A stretch of 19,620 nucleotides of DNA. Origin: HGM20899 sp964615195 (GTDB lineage: Bacteria; Pseudomonadota; Gammaproteobacteria; Enterobacterales; Succinivibrionaceae). The stretch is taken from positions 1 through 19,620 of the forward strand of contig CAZTNG010000039.1 in assembly GCA_964615195.1 (NCBI GenBank), read 5' to 3'. Position numbers and translations under genes: made by a program. Below are positions 16,469-19,620 of this stretch, one piece after another; the stretch's first letter is position 1; each line of letters opens with the position of its first letter. The notes beneath the pieces were generated by a model that saw only the letters and a list, made by a program, of their open reading frames with translations, had not been told where the DNA came from and ran no database searches.

Positions 16469-18106
16469 TTATTCAACATAAGGCTTCCAACTATCTCCCT
16501 TTAGCTTAAAGAATGGCTTTTGGGCAAATCGCATAAAAAATGAATTTGTGCTTTCAGATATGTCCGCAGTTTGGGGGAGATCAGCCACAATTTGATTAAG
16601 TTGCTTACGGTCATTTGTACTGTAAATGTTTCCTGTAATTACGCGACGTATTATTTCTGATAAAGCTAAGTAGCTATAAGATCCTTGAAGTTTAATTTGG
16701 CTACTATGGGAATCATTTGATCCTAAACCTATAAACTTAATGTATGTAGGTACATGAGTAATTTTAGTGTTAGGAATTTCGCGAAGCTTTGAAATTTGCA
16801 TTTTATCGCCACGTAAAGCTGCACCATGCTCAGGAATAACTACAAGCATAGTTTTGCGGCCTGACTTATCAAGATCAGTAATAAGCTCGTTGATATTATC
16901 TAGTAAGATATTTGCTCTTAAACTATAGCTTAATGGCTTTCGATCATTAGGTAGGGTATTACCATCATGTAGAGCAATAAGGTTAAAAAAGGCGATGTTA
17001 TTATGTACAGCATCACTTTTCATATGACGAAGGTAATTATCAAATAAATCCTTGTCAGAATAAACAGGGCTGCCATCAAAGGAATTGTATTGTATACCAA
17101 GCGCATTTAAATCATTTAAAGGGGCTGTTAAACCGCCTAGCTTACGTAATGATTCAAGATAATTGCCATATTTACCAGTATGATCTAAATAAAGAGAGGA
17201 GCTAAAACCAATTGATTCTAAGGTAGTTATGAGCTCGCATTCTGGTTTTCTAGTTCTGTACATTTCACTTTCTGTTTCTTGTCCACAATTTGATCTAAGG
17301 AGACGAAGAGATGCAGGTGTTGAGTATGATGCTGCTGAATTGAAATCCTGAAAAGAGATATCGAATTTATCAAAAACAGGATGAGACTGTAGACCTGAAT
17401 ATTTTAAATCATCATCAGCCATAGAGCAGATGTTAATAAGAACAATGTCAAAAGGTTCAAAGCTACTGCCTAGCTGTGTAGGCATTGTAATAATTCGAGG
17501 CTTTTCTTTGGTGCTAAAAACATCAAGATAGCTATTTAGATTTTCATTATTAGGTATTTGATTTTGAGGAGGAATATCTTGATTATCGGTGTAACTATTG
17601 GTATTAGTAACAGCAATTTTAACCTCTTTAGTTGGTAATAAATCGTAATTTAAACCAACAGCCAAAATAAAGAGAAGGTATATGACTGTTGTGATACGTA
17701 TCCAATCCTTCACTAGAAAAACTGTTAGTAATAAACCAACAATAGCAGCAATCATATGCATATTCACAAAATCAGATAAAAATTGCAAAATGTATATTGT
17801 TGAAAAGTCAGCAATATTTTGTTTTTGTACTAATATTTGGTGTAGATCTGGTAGGTAGCTATCATGATATAGCAAACCTATTGCTAAAAATGCTAGGATA
17901 AGGGTGTAAAATATTTTAAATATTTTGTTTATAGGGCGCAAACACATGGCCACACAAAGCAAGAAATTTAGTAGTAAATTAAAACCAATGTAGGATGTGA
18001 AATATAAACCAAATTTAAATAAGAAATACACACTCCAAAGGCCAAGTCCTTTAGGCTTTAACGCTAACTGTGTAGCTAGGCTGTTAGTTAATGATTTTAA
18101 ACTCAT
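16469..18106 (-). CDS. bcsG: Cellulose phosphoethanolamine transferase BcsG
   Basis: This 545-residue inner-membrane enzyme is close in length and sequence order to E. coli BcsG (559). Four to five membrane helices occupy about 24-155 (GLWSVYFLFKFGLYFTSYIG and following), then a linker and a periplasmic alkaline-phosphatase-fold domain. Active-site elements are all present: NICS (C227), SAASYSTPAS with the nucleophile S262 next to Y261, LHDGN (H380) and PEHGAALRGDKMQ (E426, H427). It transfers phosphoethanolamine from phospholipid to cellulose as it is exported. The end of the protein, LKGDSWKPY, matches the E. coli ending LNGGDWVPY. AAAAGGA is 7 nt before ATG 18106, and the gene starts 22 bp after bcsF. 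The cellulose synthase genes (bcsA, bcsB) are not in the window. Confidence 0.96.
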   Translation of the reverse strand: MSLKSLTNSLATQLALKPKGLGLWSVYFLFKFGLYFTSYIGFNLLLNFLLCVAMCLRPINKIFKIFYTLILAFLAIGLLYHDSYLPDLHQILVQKQNIADFSTIYILQFLSDFVNMHMIAAIVGLLLTVFLVKDWIRITTVIYLLFILAVGLNYDLLPTKEVKIAVTNTNSYTDNQDIPPQNQIPNNENLNSYLDVFSTKEKPRIITMPTQLGSSFEPFDIVLINICSMADDDLKYSGLQSHPVFDKFDISFQDFNSAASYSTPASLRLLRSNCGQETESEMYRTRKPECELITTLESIGFSSSLYLDHTGKYGNYLESLRKLGGLTAPLNDLNALGIQYNSFDGSPVYSDKDLFDNYLRHMKSDAVHNNIAFFNLIALHDGNTLPNDRKPLSYSLRANILLDNINELITDLDKSGRKTMLVVIPEHGAALRGDKMQISKLREIPNTKITHVPTYIKFIGLGSNDSHSSQIKLQGSYSYLALSEIIRRVITGNIYSTNDRKQLNQIVADLPQTADISESTNSFFMRFAQKPFFKLKGDSWKPYVE

Positions 18107-18113
18107 TTGTTGA

Positions 18114-18120
18114 TCCTTTT
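18114..18120 (-). promoter_or_regulatory. Shine-Dalgarno AAAAGGA of bcsG
   Basis: On the - strand this reads AAAAGGA, 7 nt before ATG 18106, in the 22-bp gap after bcsF. It supports this start over any upstream alternative. Confidence 0.65.
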
Positions 18121-18128
18121 GTTAGCTA

Positions 18129-18335
18129 TTATTGCTCTTTGGAAATAAAATTAGAAAAGCTTCCCTTGCTTTCTATGCCAACAGGATTCCTCCAGCTAGT
18201 TAGAAAAATAAAAATTTTAGGTAGAACATGTTTGAACCAAATGCCAAGAGGAATAAAAATTAAGGCACAAATAAACACTAATTCAAATATGTCTGATAAT
18301 GCTAATGAATTACATCCCATAATATAAATTCCCAT
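18129..18335 (-). CDS. bcsF: Small cellulose biosynthesis membrane protein BcsF
   Basis: This is a 68-residue single-pass membrane protein. The segment LSDIFELVFICALIFIPLG (13-31) aligns almost residue for residue with the E. coli BcsF stretch ISDIIEIIVVCALIFFPLG, followed by a basic tail. In E. coli BcsF sits in the inner membrane and recruits BcsE to the synthase complex and BcsG. Its ATG overlaps the bcsE stop by one base (TAATG), indicating translational coupling. A second in-frame ATG at 18320 (MGCNSLALSD) would give a 63-residue protein, the same length as E. coli BcsF, and may be the true start; I kept the upstream one because of the TAATG coupling. Confidence 0.92.
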   Translation of the reverse strand: MGIYIMGCNSLALSDIFELVFICALIFIPLGIWFKHVLPKIFIFLTSWRNPVGIESKGSFSNFISKEQ

Positions 18336-19552
18336 TACTTTAAATTGTTTAAGTCAAAGGTTTCTACCTTCGATGCTTCTTTATTGCTAATAATTATTTT
18401 AGAAGTAGTCCCGCGGCGCATATTTTGCATATTAGTTTGCAGTTCGGTGATACTTCTAACTTGTTCCTTAGATATAGGTTTTAGTTCGGATTCATGGTTA
18501 AGCTTTTCAACTTCGTTTAAAATTTCATGATCCTGACTATAGCAATAATAGCTTTCAAATAGTTTGGTTATATCTGTAGCAAATACGCGTGATAATGCAG
18601 TTTCTAATTCTTCTTCATTACAGGATGGAAGAAATACTGCTAAATTCCGATTGATTAAAGTGCAAATATCACCACTACGTACTGGTATAAATTGTTCTGC
18701 AACAATTTCAGATGGTAAAGTATATTTAATTTTAAATACTATTAGAAGTCCGTGACCAATGATATCTAAATCCATATTTGATAATTGTGCAGCGGTATTT
18801 TGCGCAAAATCAGCAGGTGTTAAAAGTCCTAGCTTTTGTTGATTAAGATCGTGGTAGCGAGTTAATAAAGCTTCAAAATCCATTGAAATAGCTCGATTAA
18901 AGGTATATCCCTTAAAGCAGGTTAGCATAGCATTTATATAGGTGCTTGAGGCTGAGGCTTCAAAGATAAAGTTTGCTCCACAGCTTAATAAAAAGCGTTC
19001 GGAGCCTGCACGGATTCCAGAAAGTCTTTCACATACTAGGATAACAACAGCATTACCTCGTTGCTTTCTAAGTTCATAAATATAACGTCCTAGATCATCA
19101 ATTTCTGCTCGATCATTAATAGCGAACATACAGCTTGCTAAAGTAAATCCTTTGATAGCTTCAGAAAAAAGCTCAGAATTATCATGATAACGATAAATGT
19201 TTGGATAGGATCTATTATCGGGGTTAAAAACAGTACCGACTACATGAAATTCGTTTAAGTCGTCAGCATTAGTAATATCTACATATTCATTACCAATGAT
19301 TTTATAGCCGTTAGAATCATAGGTAATTATATTATCACCAGAGGCGATAGTACCATGACTAGAACGCCAAAAGCTTATTTGGTAATGTCCAATGTTTTCA
19401 TCATCGTCATTTATAGTAAGAGAACTTAAACCTGTAAGATATGACGCAAGATTCGCTAAGCGGGCCGAGCAATTTATTTTTTCAGTGTTGTGGCTTATAA
19501 ACACCATAGTAAGCTTACGTTTAGCAAGATAGCTATTTAGATCATTTAACAC
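18335..19552 (-). CDS. bcsE: c-di-GMP-binding cellulose regulator BcsE, N-terminally shortened
   Basis: The 405-residue product aligns with E. coli BcsE (523) from about residue 125 to the end. There is an N-domain remnant (LNDLNSYLAKRKLTMVFISH and FWRSSHG), a degenerate receiver domain with LRKQRGNA (161-168), SERFLLSCGAN (184-194), then a degenerate GGDEF domain whose I-site is RSGD (292-295), equal to RTGD in E. coli. c-di-GMP binding there is expected. A second RxxD described in the E. coli receiver domain (RATD) reads RAGS (181-184) here. The only start is GTG 19552, without a Shine-Dalgarno. Homology seems to continue a few codons further upstream (PNTNELKLV) until tandem TAA-TAG stops in the same frame. 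The first ~125 residues, which in E. coli contact BcsR/BcsQ, are therefore missing or frameshifted away. Confidence 0.85.
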   Translation of the reverse strand: MLNDLNSYLAKRKLTMVFISHNTEKINCSARLANLASYLTGLSSLTINDDDENIGHYQISFWRSSHGTIASGDNIITYDSNGYKIIGNEYVDITNADDLNEFHVVGTVFNPDNRSYPNIYRYHDNSELFSEAIKGFTLASCMFAINDRAEIDDLGRYIYELRKQRGNAVVILVCERLSGIRAGSERFLLSCGANFIFEASASSTYINAMLTCFKGYTFNRAISMDFEALLTRYHDLNQQKLGLLTPADFAQNTAAQLSNMDLDIIGHGLLIVFKIKYTLPSEIVAEQFIPVRSGDICTLINRNLAVFLPSCNEEELETALSRVFATDITKLFESYYCYSQDHEILNEVEKLNHESELKPISKEQVRSITELQTNMQNMRRGTTSKIIISNKEASKVETFDLNNLK

Positions 19553-19571
19553 TAATTTTAATTCATTAGTA

Positions 19572-19599
19572 TTAGGTCGCTATTATTTTAGCGGCCTAA
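19572..19599. other. 11-bp inverted repeat just upstream of bcsE
   Basis: TTAGGTCGCTA (19572-19582) and TAGCGGCCTAA (19589-19599) pair over 11 positions with a 6-nt loop. One pair is G-U as + strand RNA and a mismatch as - strand RNA. On the + strand CTTTTGG follows. A short open - strand frame (ending QKLGR, TAA at 19590-19588) runs in from the window edge and stops inside it, so it may be the end of an upstream gene or of a frameshifted bcsE start. Confidence 0.55.
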
Positions 19600-19620
19600 C
19601 TTTTGGCAAAATTCCAAGGC

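Noticed and set aside
18091..18327. 78-codon + strand ORF opposite bcsF
   Set aside because: bcsF on the other strand matches its family clearly, and the + strand translation has no recognisable features.

Overview
The window is AT-rich DNA, roughly one third G+C by eye. It has two cell-surface gene sets separated by accessory DNA. The combination of an aryl polyene (APE) pigment cluster, a bcsEFG cellulose-modification operon and a PD-(D/E)XK AAA-ATPase suggests a low-GC gammaproteobacterium, perhaps host-associated (Succinivibrionaceae or Orbaceae type). That placement is inference; there is no rRNA or other marker gene.

Positions 1-9578 (+ strand) hold the 3' part of an APE operon. The gene order is: C-terminal part of an LpxL-like acyltransferase (open at the window's left edge), 4HBT thioesterase, LolA-like periplasmic protein, MMPL/RND exporter, ketosynthase, hotdog dehydratase, SDR ketoreductase, second ketosynthase, COG4648-type membrane protein, and an O-methyltransferase-family protein. 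The genes are tightly packed and several overlap, so they are probably one transcript. Together they would build an aryl-primed polyene chain (two KS, KR, DH), methylate its head group, and pass it through MMPL and LolA-like proteins to an outer-membrane lipid. The acyl carrier proteins, chain-length-factor KS, aryl ligase and DUF3261 lipoprotein of known APE clusters are not in the window and may lie to its left.

Positions 9579-16468 are an accessory stretch. They contain a convergent intergenic region with several small inverted repeats, an AAA-ATPase fused to a PD-(D/E)XK nuclease-like domain (- strand), about 680 bp that looks like a decayed coding sequence ending in a hairpin and a heptanucleotide tandem repeat, and a very large SWIM zinc finger plus SNF2 helicase protein (- strand) with an extremely AT-rich upstream region.

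Positions 16469-19552 (- strand) are bcsE-bcsF-bcsG, which encode the c-di-GMP-binding regulator, small membrane partner and phosphoethanolamine transferase that modify cellulose. BcsE starts abruptly at a GTG with no Shine-Dalgarno. It lacks about the first 125-130 residues of the E. coli protein and has two stop codons just upstream, so it is either naturally shortened or disrupted.

I see no clearly new multi-gene system. The points most worth a second look are the shortened BcsE, the methyltransferase and dehydratase with atypical active-site residues, the 9-bp hairpin inside the APE operon, the SWIM-SNF2 fusion protein, and the decayed 11.6-12.3 kb segment.
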